Positions 63,740 through 64,000 of a DNA stretch of 64,000 nt are shown piece after piece. A model generated the notes under the pieces. It had not been told where the DNA came from. It saw only the letters and a program-made list of their open reading frames with translations, and ran no database searches. Source of the DNA: Diphasiastrum complanatum (taxonomy: Eukaryota; Streptophyta; Lycopodiopsida; Lycopodiales; Lycopodiaceae). The translations under genes were made by a program, and so were the position numbers. Numbering within the stretch: the stretch's first letter is position 1; every line of letters starts with the position of its first letter. Location of the stretch: positions 50,693,470 through 50,757,469 of the forward strand of contig CM055103.1 in the NCBI GenBank assembly GCA_029204225.1. The letters run 5' to 3'.

Positions 63740-64000
63740 CAGGCTCGGCAGAGACATCCGGAGCCGGAGCCCCCTCCCCAGCTGTTGAGGTGGATTTGAA
63801 TGAGAAGATTGGGGTGAACTTCACACGACGACAACTCATCATGGTCAGGGAAAGGGCGGCCATCCGTCGGGGTAACCAGGAGGCAGAGCGAGAGCGACAG
63901 AACAATGCACCTGAAACGGGCGAGGAGTCAGTAGAGGACTCGTAGGAATGCTAAGAATAGATAAGGTCCCGCTGTATGTGGCAGACTCTTTCTATATAAT

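Overview
The window is a piece of a large, repeat-rich vascular-plant nuclear genome. The lineage cannot be fixed from sequence alone; giant TE-filled introns and degraded Ty1/copia, Ty3/gypsy, LINE and hAT-type elements would suit a gymnosperm, a fern or an early-diverging angiosperm. No bacterial, organellar or CRISPR features were seen.

The one host gene I can support runs on the + strand from 5772 to at least 48580. Ten exons with consistent splice phases encode about 301 residues of an ARM/HEAT-repeat protein that I assign to the plant homologue of PSMD5 (26S proteasome non-ATPase regulatory subunit 5, a 19S-base assembly chaperone). Its exons are 63-162 bases, but its introns reach 17.9 kb, and the last exons must lie beyond 64000. 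Almost everything else between 6 and 64 kb is therefore intronic transposable-element sequence.

Layout: 1-5.5 kb, degenerate upstream sequence with a broken gypsy element; 5.5-6.1 kb, promoter and exons 1-2; 6.1-24 kb (intron 2), a minus-strand copia element (A), then a second minus-strand copia element (B) split by a plus-strand copia element (C) that lacks reverse transcriptase; 24.1-30.8 kb (intron 3), a LINE 3' end and a second copia-A fragment (A2) carrying a 404-bp miniature LTR element and a MITE; 31.5-39.3 kb (intron 5), a gypsy pol fragment (D), an LTR-flanked non-coding unit and a small RT relic; 39.6-48.5 kb, exons 8-10, a MITE with clear target duplication, a LINE scrap and a gypsy 3' end; 48.6-64 kb (intron 10), a hAT-like gene lacking its catalytic core, two tandem-repeat arrays, a near-complete chromovirus-like gypsy element (E), and two LINEs in tail-to-tail orientation around long GA tracts.

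The most striking object is the miniature LTR retrotransposon at 27901-28304. It has two 144-bp LTRs, a tRNA-Met-type primer-binding site, a purine tract and a 5-bp target duplication. Each LTR carries a 72-nt tRNA-like sequence with A and B boxes. It resembles the Cassandra TRIMs, whose LTRs carry 5S rRNA promoters, but here the captured RNA polymerase III module is tRNA-like.
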